This document shows, one piece after another, positions 24,868 to 33,457 of a stretch of 64,000 nucleotides of DNA (positions are counted from its first letter, which is position 1; each line of letters opens with the position of its first letter). The position numbers and the translations under genes are program-made. Below the pieces are notes generated by a model. That model was not told the DNA's origin and did no database searches. It was given only the letters and a program-made list of their open reading frames with translations. This DNA is from CAVQJU01 sp963729215 (lineage in GTDB: Bacteria; Acidobacteriota; Vicinamibacteria; Vicinamibacterales; CAVVIG01). Location of the stretch: assembly GCA_963729215.1 (NCBI GenBank), contig CAVSND010000023.1, positions 62,001-126,000 of the forward strand. The letters are read 5' to 3'.

Positions 24868-25095
24868 ATGCTGAATACCGTATCGCGGTCGTGGCTCATC
24901 GGCGCCTGGTCCGCAACCCTTGCCGTTATCGTGGGCTCGAGCGTGGCACTCGGAGCCAGCCTCTCGACGAGCGCGATCCTTCTCGTGCTCGGCGGCGCGC
25001 CCGTCGTGATCATGACGCTCCTCCACGGCACACGCACGCCGACGGTCGCCGAGATTCTCCACGCGGCTGAAACCAAGGACGGCCCGCGCCGATGA
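24868..25095 (+). CDS. Small two-helix membrane protein
   Basis: A 75-residue protein. Two hydrophobic helices, SWLIGAWSATLAVIVGSSVAL (about 8-28) and STSAILLVLGGAPVVIMTLL (about 33-52), are followed by a polar tail TPTVAEILHAAE. The start ATG 24868 has GCAGGAG at 24851. It is unlike any characterised family I know. The next small gene begins within 10 bases, suggesting an operon. Confidence 0.65.
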   Translation: MLNTVSRSWLIGAWSATLAVIVGSSVALGASLSTSAILLVLGGAPVVIMTLLHGTRTPTVAEILHAAETKDGPRR

Positions 25096-25104
25096 GCCGC
25101 GCAG

Positions 25105-25287
25105 ATGCGTGAGCCCTTTCGGATGGCAATGAGCAGCGTATGGGTCGTTTTTGTCGGTCTCGGTCTGGCAGCAACCTCGATCTTCTGGTTCTGGCGCCGA
25201 GCCGATCAGACGCAAGACCTGGGTGCGGTCAGCCACCAGTGGATTTCGGAGCACCGGCTCGGAACGAGTCAGGATTCGCGCAGGTAA
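25105..25287 (+). CDS. Small single-pass membrane protein
   Basis: A 60-residue protein with one helix (VWVVFVGLGLAATSIFWFW) followed by RRADQTQDLGAVSHQWISEHR. The cytoplasmic LGxVSxQWIxEHR tail recurs in short uncharacterised membrane proteins of many soil bacteria. Internal ATGs at 25123 and 25129 are alternative starts. It follows the gene at 24868 closely. Confidence 0.6.
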   Translation: MREPFRMAMSSVWVVFVGLGLAATSIFWFWRRADQTQDLGAVSHQWISEHRLGTSQDSRR

Positions 25288-25314
25288 ACAGGGGTGCCCG
25301 CACGACTGAAGCCA

Positions 25315-25656
25315 TCACGGCGATAAACGAGCACTTCCTCGCAGTCGATCCAACGGCATCCCATGCACGTTCGCAACCTGCTGGAGTAACGTTGCCTGAC
25401 AGTCGAGAAATCGAGCGTCCGGATCCGCCGCACTCGGTGTCGACGCGGCATAGCGTTTCGCGATCCGATCGGCGGAGGCGATATCGTTCATCAGGTGCTC
25501 GCGGTCCGTGTCTCGATTCCACACCAGGCGTCGCGGCGCGTCGGGCGCCAGCACGCAGCGAGACGACGTCCGCTGAGTCCACATGACGAGCAGCATCCCC
25601 ACCAGGAGCAGGGTAGCGGCAGCTGACAGTTCAAGAGCGGGCTTACGCGTGTTCAT
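25315..25656 (-). CDS. Hypothetical membrane-anchored protein
   Basis: A 113-residue protein. One N-terminal helix (LELSAAATLLLVGMLLVMW) acts as signal anchor, then a polar domain with two cysteines (SSRCVLAPDAPR, RFLDCQATLLQQVANVHG). DREHLMNDIASADRIAKRYA suggests a helix. No family recognised. It is convergent with the gene at 25105. Its start overlaps the end of a possible upstream small gene (ATGAACACGCGTAA). Confidence 0.5.
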   Translation of the reverse strand: MNTRKPALELSAAATLLLVGMLLVMWTQRTSSRCVLAPDAPRRLVWNRDTDREHLMNDIASADRIAKRYAASTPSAADPDARFLDCQATLLQQVANVHGMPLDRLRGSARLSP

Positions 25657-25786
25657 GGATTTCGGTCGAGTCCTGCGACTTCTTTGGTCCCGCGTGCAAC
25701 AGCATCATGTTGAGGCGGTCGTCCTTCCACATCGTGTTCAATTGTGCACAGGCCTGTCCGTAGGCTAAGGGTAGCGTTGAGAGCAT
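25643..25786 (-). CDS. Possible 47-residue protein upstream of the membrane-anchored gene
   Basis: ATG 25786 begins MLSTLPLAYGQACAQLNTMW and ends HAGPKKSQDSTEIHEHA. The stop overlaps the start of the gene at 25656, as in coupled pairs. It reads like a soluble helical peptide with one Cys. Size and lack of homology recall keep confidence low. Confidence 0.35.
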   Translation of the reverse strand: MLSTLPLAYGQACAQLNTMWKDDRLNMMLLHAGPKKSQDSTEIHEHA

Positions 25787-26042
25787 GTTGGATACCCCTC
25801 GCGTTCCGTCGACTGGACAGCGAGAGGCGCCGCAACGAGCCATCGCGAAGCAGCAGAAGGATGCGGAAGACGTGAAGTACGCCATTTACGAGGACGCTGT
25901 GACCCATCGGTTTGCGTTGATCCAGTTACCGGCCATGTTTATCGATGGCGACGACCTACCGATTCCTCCAGAGGATTGCTGGTTCGATAGCCGCGAAGAG
26001 GCGGTCGCGGCGCTTCCCGATCTGCTGAATCTGGAGATGTGA
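25785..26042 (+). CDS. Hypothetical 85-residue protein
   Basis: The core is VKYAIYEDAVTHRFALIQLPAMFIDGDDLPIPPEDCWFDSREEAVAALPDLLN. The pattern of a beta-hairpin followed by an acidic PPEDxWF and a helix looks like a compact alpha/beta domain, but I do not recognise a family. The start at ATG 25785 is divergent from and overlaps the small minus-strand gene. The end, ATGTGAGCGCC, overlaps the next gene, implying co-translation. Confidence 0.6.
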   Translation: MLDTPRVPSTGQREAPQRAIAKQQKDAEDVKYAIYEDAVTHRFALIQLPAMFIDGDDLPIPPEDCWFDSREEAVAALPDLLNLEM

Positions 26043-26389
26043 GCGCCATGCTGGATTGGTTGAAGCGGCGCGGATGGCCGGCACACCATGAACCTGAGGC
26101 GCGCGAACAAGCACCACCGCCGCCCAGGCGCCGGATGTCCGGCAAGTATCAACTGCTCTACGCCTACCTCGAGGATCGATTTGCGAACACGGTCGTCCTG
26201 ACGTTCGCGGAGATTGAGGACCTGCTTGGTTTTGCGCTTCCAGACGAGGCGCGCCGCCAGAACGAGTGGTGGACGAACCCTGCGGCCGGCGCTCCTCCCC
26301 CGAGCTACTCCGATTCCTGGAGGCTTGCGAACCGAACCGCCCGGCCGAATCTGCTGGCGCAGATTGTCACGTTTGAGCGCGCCTCATAA
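26039..26389 (+). CDS. DUF7662-like domain protein
   Basis: About 113-116 residues. After a basic Pro-rich stretch comes KYQLLYAYLEDRFANTVVLTFAEIEDLLGFALPDEARRQNEWWTN. The KYxxLxxYLxxR...VxLTFxEIExLLGxxLPxxARxxxxWW pattern matches a small bacterial domain of unknown function, often fused to or next to restriction-like, nuclease or regulator genes. GTG 26039 and ATG 26048 are both possible starts; GTG overlaps the previous stop. It is the last gene of a two-gene unit. Confidence 0.7.
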   Translation: MSAMLDWLKRRGWPAHHEPEAREQAPPPPRRRMSGKYQLLYAYLEDRFANTVVLTFAEIEDLLGFALPDEARRQNEWWTNPAAGAPPPSYSDSWRLANRTARPNLLAQIVTFERAS

Positions 26390-26437
26390 AACAGCGACGC
26401 AAGGCGGCACAGTGTTCCGTGAACTGCTCCGGATGTC

Positions 26438-26620
26438 TTACTGGCGTCGCGACAGCGACGCATACACCGCTTCCACGAATCGATCGGTCGTCCACGCGCC
26501 TGACGCGGCGCCGTACCTCGTGTCGTAGTCGGCGGTGGGCCTCGCCGCCTTTACCTGATCGAGCGTCGCTCCCTTCCTGACGAGCGCCGGGCGAGCAGCA
26601 GGACGCCCGTCCAGCATCGC
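26438..26620 (-). pseudogene. C-terminal remnant of a secreted MBL-fold hydrolase
   Basis: About 60 codons end in KGATLDQVKAARPTADYDTR, YGAASGAWTTDRFVEAVYAS, LSRRQ and a TAA at 26438. This aligns with the C-terminus of the intact MBL protein at 45852 (KMTLEQIKAARPSRDYDPQY, FVKADQFVESIFRGLAK). The metal-binding domain is absent: upstream sequence is not coding for it. It is a decayed paralog beside the small-gene island. Confidence 0.7.
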
Positions 26621-26823
26621 CGGCGAACGGCCGCGATTATGACGCCCTCACTCGGTGCAGGCGGGGATTCAATTCGCGGATCCTAACGGAACAGGGCGAG
26701 GAGTGCTAGAACAACGGGGTTAGCCTGGAGATTGGCCGGCCGGAGGTAAGATCGGGGGCCCCATTCGGATGACCGGGTCGAAGCGAGGCAGACAAACAAC
26801 GAGTAGTGAGGAGCCGAGACTCT

Positions 26824-29202
26824 ATGAGTTCCGACGACAAGATTCAGCGATCGAGCCTCCCCATCCCCGATATCCAGCATCCGGGTCTCATCACGTACGA
26901 CGCCAAGGATCCCGACACAAAATTCCCGCCGATCAGGGACGTGCGTCCGCCGAAGGGCGCACCCAACGTCCTGGTGATTCTCATCGACGACGTCGGGTAC
27001 GGCACCGCCAGCGTTTTCGGCGGTCCGTGCCAGACCCCGAATTTCGACAAGCTCGCACAAGGCGGACTGAAGTTCACCCGATTCCACACCACCGCGTTGT
27101 GCTCGCCGACGCGGCAGGCGCTGCTCACGGGGCGCAACCATCACTCGGTCGGCATGGGCGGCATCACCGAAATCGCGACCGCCGCGCCAGGCTACAGCTC
27201 GGTGTTACCGAACACCAAGGCGCCGCTCGCGCTGACCCTCAAGCTCAATGGCTACTCGACTTCGCAATTCGGCAAGTGCCACGAGGTCCCGGTGTGGCAG
27301 ACGAGTCCGGCGGGCCCGTTCAACGCGTGGCCGTCGGGCGGCGGCGGATTCGAGTACTTCTACGGCTTCATCGGCGGCGAGAACAACCAATGGGATCCGG
27401 CCTTATACGAGGGCACGACGCCCATCGAGCCGCCGAAAACGCCCGCCGAGGGTTATCACCTGACCGAAGATCTCGCGGACAAGGCGATTGCCTGGACGCG
27501 GCAGCAGAAAGCGCTGCTGCCGGACAAGCCGTTCTTCATGTACTTCGCGCCGGGCGCCACGCACGCGCCGCATCACGTCCCGAAGGAGTGGATCGACAAG
27601 TACAAGGGCAAGTTCGCGCATGGCTGGGACAAGCAGCGCGAGATCACGTTCAAGCGCCAGAAAGAGATGGGCGTGATCGGCGCCGACGCCGAGCTGACGC
27701 CGCGGCACGCCGAGATTCCGGCCTGGGACGAAATGGATCCGAGGCTGAAGCCGGTGCTCGAGCGCGAAATGGAAGTGTACGCGGCGTTCATGGAGCACAC
27801 CGACCATCATGTCGGCCGGCTGATCGACGCGCTGAAGGACCTCGAGGTGCTCGACGACACGCTGATCTACTCTGATCATCGGCGACAACGGCGCGTCGGC
27901 CGAGGGCACGCTGCAGGGCGCCTTCAACGAGATGGCGAACTTCAACGGCATGGCCGCTATCGAGACGCCGGAATTCATGATGTCGAAGCTCGACGAATTC
28001 GGCGGCGAAGGATCCTACGGCCACTTCGCCGTGGGCTGGGCCTGGGCGATGAACTCGCCCTACCAGTGGACGAAGCAGGTCGCGTCGCACTGGGGCGGCA
28101 CGCGCAACGGCACCATCGTCCACTGGCCGAACGGCATCAAGGAAAAGGGCGGCGTGCGCAGCCAGTTCAGCCACGTGATCGATCTCGCCCCGACGGTGCT
28201 GGAAGCGGCCGGTCTTCCCGAGCCGACGATGGTCAACGGCGTGCAGCAGAGCCCGTACGAAGGCACCAGCATGCTCTACAGCTTCAACGACGCGAAAGCG
28301 CCGGAGCGGCACGAGACGCAGTACTTCGAGATGTTCTGCAACCGCGGCATCTACCACAAGGGCTGGAGCGCGGTGACCAAGCACCGCACGCCGTGGGCGA
28401 TGGGCGGCGAGAAGATGCCGGCCTTCGACGACGACGTGTGGGAGCTCTACGACGGCAGCAAGGACTGGACGCAGGCAAAGGACCTGTCGAAGAAGATGCC
28501 GGAGAAGCTGCACGAGCTGCAGCGGCTGTGGCTGATCGAAGCGGTCAAGTACAACGTGCTGCCGCTCGACGACCGTCAGATCGAGCGCTTCGTTCCCGAG
28601 ATGGCCGGCCGGCCGACGCTGATCAAGGGCAACCGGCAGCTGCTGTTTGCCGGCATGGGGCGCCTCTCCGAAAACAGCGTCGTCAGCATCAAGAACAAGT
28701 CGTTCGCGGTCACCGCGGATCTCGACGTGCCGGCCAAGGGCGCGGAGGGCGTGATGATCGCGCAGGGCGGCCGGTTCGGCGGCTGGAGCCTCTACGCCAA
28801 GGGCGGCAAAGCCAAGTTCGTCTACAACGTGCTCGGCATCAAGTCGTACGAGGTCGAATCCACCAGTCCCATTCCCACCGGCAAGACGCAGGTGCGCGTG
28901 GAGTTCGCGTACGACGGCGGCGGTCCGGGCAAAGGCGGCAACGTCACGCTGCTACTGCGGCGGCAAGGCCGTCGGCAAGGGCCGGGTCGACCAGACGCAG
29001 GGGTTCGTCTTCTCGGCGGACGAGACGACAGACATCGGCTACGAGTCGGGCACGACGCGTCAGCCCCGACTACAACGCGCACACCAGCCGGTTCAACGGC
29101 AAGATCCACTGGGTGCAGATCGACCTGGACAAGGACGCCGAGGACGCGGACCACTACATCTCGCCGGACGAGCGGCTGCGTATCGCGATGGCGCGGCAGT
29201 AG
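26824..29202 (+). CDS. Type I arylsulfatase, frameshifted
   Basis: A sulfatase of about 790 residues in three frames. N-terminal metal site LVILIDDVGYG (D55, D56). Formylglycine motif CSPTRQALLTGR (Cys93). Later HTDHHVGRLIDAL, then (after one extra base at about 27872) IIGDNGASAEGT and SHVIDLAPTVLEAAGL. A C-terminal beta-sandwich domain follows; extra bases at about 28952 and 29058 must be removed to read YCGGKAVGKGRVDQTQ and SGTTVSPDYNAHTSRF. It hydrolyses sulfate esters. No signal peptide is seen and no formylglycine-generating enzyme is in the window. ATG 26824 is the family start. Confidence 0.85.
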   Translation: MSSDDKIQRSSLPIPDIQHPGLITYDAKDPDTKFPPIRDVRPPKGAPNVLVILIDDVGYGTASVFGGPCQTPNFDKLAQGGLKFTRFHTTALCSPTRQALLTGRNHHSVGMGGITEIATAAPGYSSVLPNTKAPLALTLKLNGYSTSQFGKCHEVPVWQTSPAGPFNAWPSGGGGFEYFYGFIGGENNQWDPALYEGTTPIEPPKTPAEGYHLTEDLADKAIAWTRQQKALLPDKPFFMYFAPGATHAPHHVPKEWIDKYKGKFAHGWDKQREITFKRQKEMGVIGADAELTPRHAEIPAWDEMDPRLKPVLEREMEVYAAFMEHTDHHVGRLIDALKDLEVLDDTLIYSDHRRQRRVGRGHAAGRLQRDGELQRHGRYRDAGIHDVEARRIRRRRILRPLRRGLGLGDELALPVDEAGRVALGRHAQRHHRPLAERHQGKGRRAQPVQPRDRSRPDGAGSGRSSRADDGQRRAAEPVRRHQHALQLQRRESAGAARDAVLRDVLQPRHLPQGLERGDQAPHAVGDGRREDAGLRRRRVGALRRQQGLDAGKGPVEEDAGEAARAAAAVADRSGQVQRAAARRPSDRALRSRDGRPADADQGQPAAAVCRHGAPLRKQRRQHQEQVVRGHRGSRRAGQGRGGRDDRAGRPVRRLEPLRQGRQSQVRLQRARHQVVRGRIHQSHSHRQDAGARGVRVRRRRSGQRRQRHAATAAARPSARAGSTRRRGSSSRRTRRQTSATSRARRVSPDYNAHTSRFNGKIHWVQIDLDKDAEDADHYISPDERLRIAMARQ

Positions 29203-29211
29203 GACGGAATC

Positions 29212-29722
29212 ATGATGAACAAACGCGTTGTTGTCGGAGCGGTCGTCGCATGCCTGGCGCGTCGGCGGAGCGGCATTTGCGCAGCTGGCGTTCACGAAAG
29301 CGCAGGTCGGCGACCGCATCCGCAAGGTCGAAGACGGCGTCGATGAATTTCGCAAGTGGTCGGAGAACCGCGTCGAGCAGGGAGAGAACAAGGCCCAGGC
29401 GGGCCAGGCGGCGGGACGCACGCGCAAGAACACGGCGACCGAATCGCAGAAATCAGCGGCTCGCGACAAGAAGGACGAGCTGGAAGACGCGTTGTCGGAT
29501 TTGAACCGATCGACGAACCGGCTGCGCCGGAAATTCGATCCCACGGACAAATGGATGGAGACGCGGCCGCAGGTGGAAAAGGTGCTGGACGATGGCCGCC
29601 GCATCAACCAGGTCCTGGTTCGCGGCCACTACGGAACGCAGGCAGAGCGGCTCTGGGGTGTACTGCGCAACAGCATCAACGACCTGGCGCGAGCGTATAA
29701 CTTGATGCCGATGGCAGCATAG
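29212..29722 (+). CDS. Secreted helical hypothetical protein, frameshifted
   Basis: The signal peptide MNKRVVVGAVVACLA, after one extra C is removed at about 29260, continues VGGAAFAQLAFTKAQVGDRI. The mature part is almost all charged helix (RKVEDGVDEFRKWSENRVEQGENKAQ; KKDELEDALSDLNRSTNRLRRKF; WMETRPQVEKVLDDGRRINQVL) and ends NSINDLARAYNLMPM. Coiled-coil character is likely. It lies 10 bases after the sulfatase stop, so is probably co-transcribed. Function is unknown. Confidence 0.6.
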
Positions 29723-29744
29723 CAGGGCGCTGAAGAACGCCGCC

Positions 29745-29812
29745 CTGAACGTAAAACGTAGAACGTAAAACGTAAAACGGAAAACGCAGAACGAGAACCC
29801 GAGCCTACACCT
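29745..29812. repeat. AACGTARAACG array grading into CACGAGC-like units
   Basis: AACGTAAAACGTAGAACGTA is repeated with variants AAAACGGAAAACGCAGAACG, then AGAACCCGAGCC. It lies between convergent genes. Confidence 0.75.
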
Positions 29813-31145
29813 CGATACGTCCGGTGCTGTCGCCGATCGCGTCCACCCGGGCGCCCATCTTGTCCAGCATCGTCAGCAGCAGATTCGACATCGGCGTGTG
29901 CGGCGCATGGCGGAGATGCCGGCCGCCGCGGAGCTGACCCGATGCGCCGCCGGCCAGGACGACCGGGAGCGGATCGAAGTTGTGCTCGTTCCCGTCGCTC
30001 AGGCTGCTGCCGTAGAGAATCATCGAGTGATCGAGCAGCGTGCCGTCGCCGTCGGGCGTCGCCTGAAGCCGTCCCAGGAAATACGCCAGCATCTTCACGT
30101 GATACTGGTTGATGACGGCGAACTGATCCATGTTCTTCCGTTCGTTCGAGTGATGCGACGCGTTGTGGAAACCCTCGCGAATGCCGGTCGCGGGATAGAC
30201 GGCGTTGCTGTTCTCGCGCGCGAGCATCAGCGTCGAGATGCGCGTGATCTCCGACTTGTAGGCGAGCACCTGGAGATCGAACATCAGCTTGAGGTGATCC
30301 TCGAACGCGGCGGGAATGCCGACGGGGGCGGTCGGCAGATCGAGCGGGCGTGAAAGCTGGGCGTCCACCTGCTTGACCCGGCGCTCGATCTCGCGCACCT
30401 CGTCCAGGTAATCGCGCAGGCGCCGCCGGTCGGAGGCCGGCAGATCCTTCTCGAGCGACGGAACCTGCTGGGCGACGGAATCGAGCAGGCTGCGCGACTG
30501 CTGGCGCCGCTCCTGCCGCTGCGCCTCGGTGCTGCCGTCGCCGAACAGCCGCTCGAACACGATCTGGGGATTGTTCTCCATCGGCTGCGGCAGCGTCGCC
30601 GACTTCCACGACAGCGTGTTCCGGTAGGCGCACGTGAAGCCCGCGTCGCCGCACGTCAGGTTGAGCGGCTCCATCGACATCTCGATCGACGGCAGGGGCG
30701 TGTCCTGTCCGACCTGCTGCGCGGCGATCTGGTCGATTGTCGTGCCGACGTGGGCTTCGTTCTTTTTGACAGGATGCGCGCCGCTCAGAAACACCGCCGC
30801 GGCGCGGACGTGGTTCTCGGCGCCGCCGGTGTCCTCGCCGGTCCACGGCGCAACAGGCGCGTGCGCGAGATCGCTGATCACGTTGACGCGATCGCGGAAC
30901 GCCGCGAGCGGCTGCAGCGTCTCCGAGAACTCGAACGCCGTTCCCTCGCCCTTCGGCGTCCACTTGTCCATCGTCGCGCCATGCGGGATGTAAATGCAGC
31001 CGAGCCGCGTCTTCGGCGCCGCGGCGGTCGCGGCCAGCGCGGTGCCCGCCGGCACCATCGACTCGAGCAGCGGCAGCGCCAGGGTGACGCCAGTACCCTT
31101 CAGGAACGTCCGGCGCGACAGATGCTTCTTCGTGAGGAACATCAC
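29805..31145 (-). CDS. DUF1552 secreted protein
   Basis: A 446-residue protein with a Tat-like leader (LSRRTFLKGTGVTLALPLLES). Family landmarks are PKTRLGCIYIPHGATMDKWTP, NVISDLAH, GGAENHVRAAAVFLSG, SIEMSMEPLN, LYGSSLSDGNEHNFDPLPVVLAGGASG and a C-terminal TPMSNLLLTMLDKMG. DUF1552 proteins are almost always encoded next to DUF1592-type cytochromes, as here (4-base overlap, ATGA). The fold is related to alkaline-phosphatase-like DUF1501 enzymes; the substrate is unknown. Export in folded form is predicted. Confidence 0.9.
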   Translation of the reverse strand: MMFLTKKHLSRRTFLKGTGVTLALPLLESMVPAGTALAATAAAPKTRLGCIYIPHGATMDKWTPKGEGTAFEFSETLQPLAAFRDRVNVISDLAHAPVAPWTGEDTGGAENHVRAAAVFLSGAHPVKKNEAHVGTTIDQIAAQQVGQDTPLPSIEMSMEPLNLTCGDAGFTCAYRNTLSWKSATLPQPMENNPQIVFERLFGDGSTEAQRQERRQQSRSLLDSVAQQVPSLEKDLPASDRRRLRDYLDEVREIERRVKQVDAQLSRPLDLPTAPVGIPAAFEDHLKLMFDLQVLAYKSEITRISTLMLARENSNAVYPATGIREGFHNASHHSNERKNMDQFAVINQYHVKMLAYFLGRLQATPDGDGTLLDHSMILYGSSLSDGNEHNFDPLPVVLAGGASGQLRGGRHLRHAPHTPMSNLLLTMLDKMGARVDAIGDSTGRIEV

Positions 31146-33457
31146 GGCTGTGCGTCTCCCTCTTTTCGCTTCATCTGAAACGGCACGCTCTTGACGATGC
31201 CGACGACGAGCGAGGAGAAATGGTCGTCGGGCCCGGCATTCTTGGCGATGCCCCGGACGGCCGACATGTCGAAATACTCGATCCGGCGGCCCAGCGCGTA
31301 GGTTAGCAGCTTCTCGGTGGTGTTCGTGACGAATGCCTCACGACGCGCGAGCAGGGCCCGGCGCAGGCTGGCCGGGCCGTCGAGCGGCGTGCCGTCCACC
31401 AGTTTGCCAGAGGCATTCACCGGGACGCCGCTGTCGGTGTCCCGCCATTTGCCGATCAGGTCGTAGTTTTCGAGCGCGAAGCCAATCGGATCCATGACCG
31501 CGTGACACGAGGCGCAACTCGGGTTCGCGCGATGGCGCTCGAGCCGCTGGCGCAGCGACGTGTCAGCCGCTGCCGGCCCGACCGACTTCTCGAGATTGGT
31601 TTCCACTCCGGGCGGCGGGTTCGGTACCGGCGCGCCCAGCAGATTCTCGAGAATCCACTTGCCGCGCTTGACCGGCGATGTGCGGTTTCCGGCCGACGTC
31701 GCCGTCAGGACGCTGCCCTGTCCGAGCAGCCCGCGCCGCGGGCCGTCCCCGAGCGCGACGCGCCTGAAACGGCTGCCGCTGACGTTGGGAATGCCGTAGT
31801 GCCGCGCCAGCCTCTCGTCCACGAACGTGAAGTCGGCGTCGAGCAGGTCGAGCACGCTGCGATCGTCTCGAAGGATCGTCTCGAACAGCAGCTCGGTCTC
31901 GCGACGAAAGGCGTATCGCAGGTTGCCGTCGAATTCCTTCGTGCCCGGCGAGATGGCATCGAGCTGCCGCAGCAGGAGCCATTGTCCGGCGAGGTTGTCG
32001 ACGAGCGCGTCCGCCTTCGGATCGCCCAGCATCCGCCGCGTCTGCCGCTCGAGCACTGCCGGATTCGTCAGCGTTCCGGCCTTCGCCGCCGCCAGCAGCT
32101 CCTCGTCTGGCACGCTGCTCCATAAGAAGAAGGAGAGACGAGAGGCCAGCTCGAAGTTGTCGAGACGATAGACCGCGCCGTCCGGCAGGGGCCTGCCCCG
32201 GGCGTCCACGGGCTCGCGCTCGAAGCGGAAGATGAATCGCGGATCGACCAGGACGCGCGCCAGCGCGTATTGAATTCCCGTGTCGAAGCCGCGACGCTCG
32301 CGCCCGGACGTGTAAAAGCCCATCAGGATATCGATCGACGGGTCCTGTTCCGGAACCGGGCGCCGGTACGCGCGCGTGGCGAGTGCCGCCAGGGTTCGAC
32401 GCGCACACGGCGTTTCGTCTTCAGGGCGGGCGGGCCTGCAGATGAAGATCCTGCGGCGGCTCGCCGTCTCGCCAGGACCGGTCGGGTTGGTCGGGCCCAC
32501 GATCGTCAGGCTGCCGACGCCCGAGCTGATGCCCCACTCCGCAAACAAATCGTCCACACCGCGTGCGTTCGCCTGACGGACCACGGACACGCCGACGGCA
32601 TGCGGTCCCGCCGGCACGCGAACGCGGGTGCCGCGAGGCGTGTCGCGTCCAATCATCATTAGTCGCGCGCCATCGATGGCGATCTCGACCGGTTCCTCGG
32701 TGCCGACGGCGGGCAGCCCGAACCCGCCGGCCGTCCGCGTGACCCTGAATTCGTATTCCGCCTCGAGCGGGAAGATGTGCTCGACGATGAAGCCGCCGCG
32801 CGTGCCCGGCGAGAATCCCTCGCGCGAATCGGCCTGGGAGAGACCTCGCGGCGCCGGATACGTCGCGACCTCCGACGTCGTCGTCGGATCGCCGACCGCG
32901 AGCCGGCTGATTTTCTCCGCCGCCGACACGTACGCCTGCATCAGGGCCGGCGAGACGCTCAACACCGTGGCAATGTTGTCGAACCCGTCGCTCGAATCGT
33001 CACCTGGCAGCATCGCCGCCGCATCGATGGGGAGGTCGAGCAAGTCGCGAACAGCGTTCGCGTACTCGGCGCGATTCAGCCGATGGAGCACGGCCGCGCC
33101 GGGGTTCGGCGCCGCAGCCGCCGCGCGATCGAGCGCCGTTTCGACGGACGCCGCCAGGCGATCGAGGGTGGCGCGTTCCGGGCGCGGTGCGCCGGCGGGA
33201 GGCATCATCCCGGTCCGCAGCTTGCGGACGACTTTCTCCCACGACTGCGGATCGCGATCCGGATGATCGGCGTCGAGCTGATCGAGCTGCAGTCCGCCCG
33301 CCTTGGTGCGGGCGTTGTGGCACGTCTGGCAGTAGCGCTGGACGACGGCACGCGGACCGTCAGGGTTCTGCGGTGGTTCCTGCGTGCGCGCGGGGACCGT
33401 CATCATGGCCACGAGCACGCCGGCGATGGCGACCGCGCGGGTTCTGTCTGCCGTCAT
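31142..33457 (-). CDS. DUF1587/DUF1592/DUF1588/DUF1585 cytochrome-type protein
   Basis: About 771 residues. The signal peptide (MTADRTRAVAIAGVLVAMMT) precedes a haem site YCQTCHNARTKAGGLQLDQL, then LHRLNRAEYANAVRDLLDLP (DUF1587), a carbohydrate-binding-like beta domain, RAYRRPVPEQDPSI (DUF1595), DNFELASRLSFFLWSSVPDEEL (DUF1592), RRGLLGQGSVLTATSAGNRTS (DUF1588), a second CASCH motif in NPSCASCHAVMDPIGFALENYD, and LLTYALGRRIEYFD (DUF1585). This is the planctomycete/acidobacterial surface cytochrome family that pairs with DUF1552, thought to act in polysaccharide or aromatic oxidation. Start ATG overlaps the ankyrin gene stop. Confidence 0.9.
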   Translation of the reverse strand: MTADRTRAVAIAGVLVAMMTVPARTQEPPQNPDGPRAVVQRYCQTCHNARTKAGGLQLDQLDADHPDRDPQSWEKVVRKLRTGMMPPAGAPRPERATLDRLAASVETALDRAAAAAPNPGAAVLHRLNRAEYANAVRDLLDLPIDAAAMLPGDDSSDGFDNIATVLSVSPALMQAYVSAAEKISRLAVGDPTTTSEVATYPAPRGLSQADSREGFSPGTRGGFIVEHIFPLEAEYEFRVTRTAGGFGLPAVGTEEPVEIAIDGARLMMIGRDTPRGTRVRVPAGPHAVGVSVVRQANARGVDDLFAEWGISSGVGSLTIVGPTNPTGPGETASRRRIFICRPARPEDETPCARRTLAALATRAYRRPVPEQDPSIDILMGFYTSGRERRGFDTGIQYALARVLVDPRFIFRFEREPVDARGRPLPDGAVYRLDNFELASRLSFFLWSSVPDEELLAAAKAGTLTNPAVLERQTRRMLGDPKADALVDNLAGQWLLLRQLDAISPGTKEFDGNLRYAFRRETELLFETILRDDRSVLDLLDADFTFVDERLARHYGIPNVSGSRFRRVALGDGPRRGLLGQGSVLTATSAGNRTSPVKRGKWILENLLGAPVPNPPPGVETNLEKSVGPAAADTSLRQRLERHRANPSCASCHAVMDPIGFALENYDLIGKWRDTDSGVPVNASGKLVDGTPLDGPASLRRALLARREAFVTNTTEKLLTYALGRRIEYFDMSAVRGIAKNAGPDDHFSSLVVGIVKSVPFQMKRKEGDAQP

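Noticed and set aside
24144..26620. Integrated genomic island with att sites at tRNA-Ser
   Set aside because: No duplicate of the tRNA 3' end and no integrase found; kept only as a weak hypothesis.
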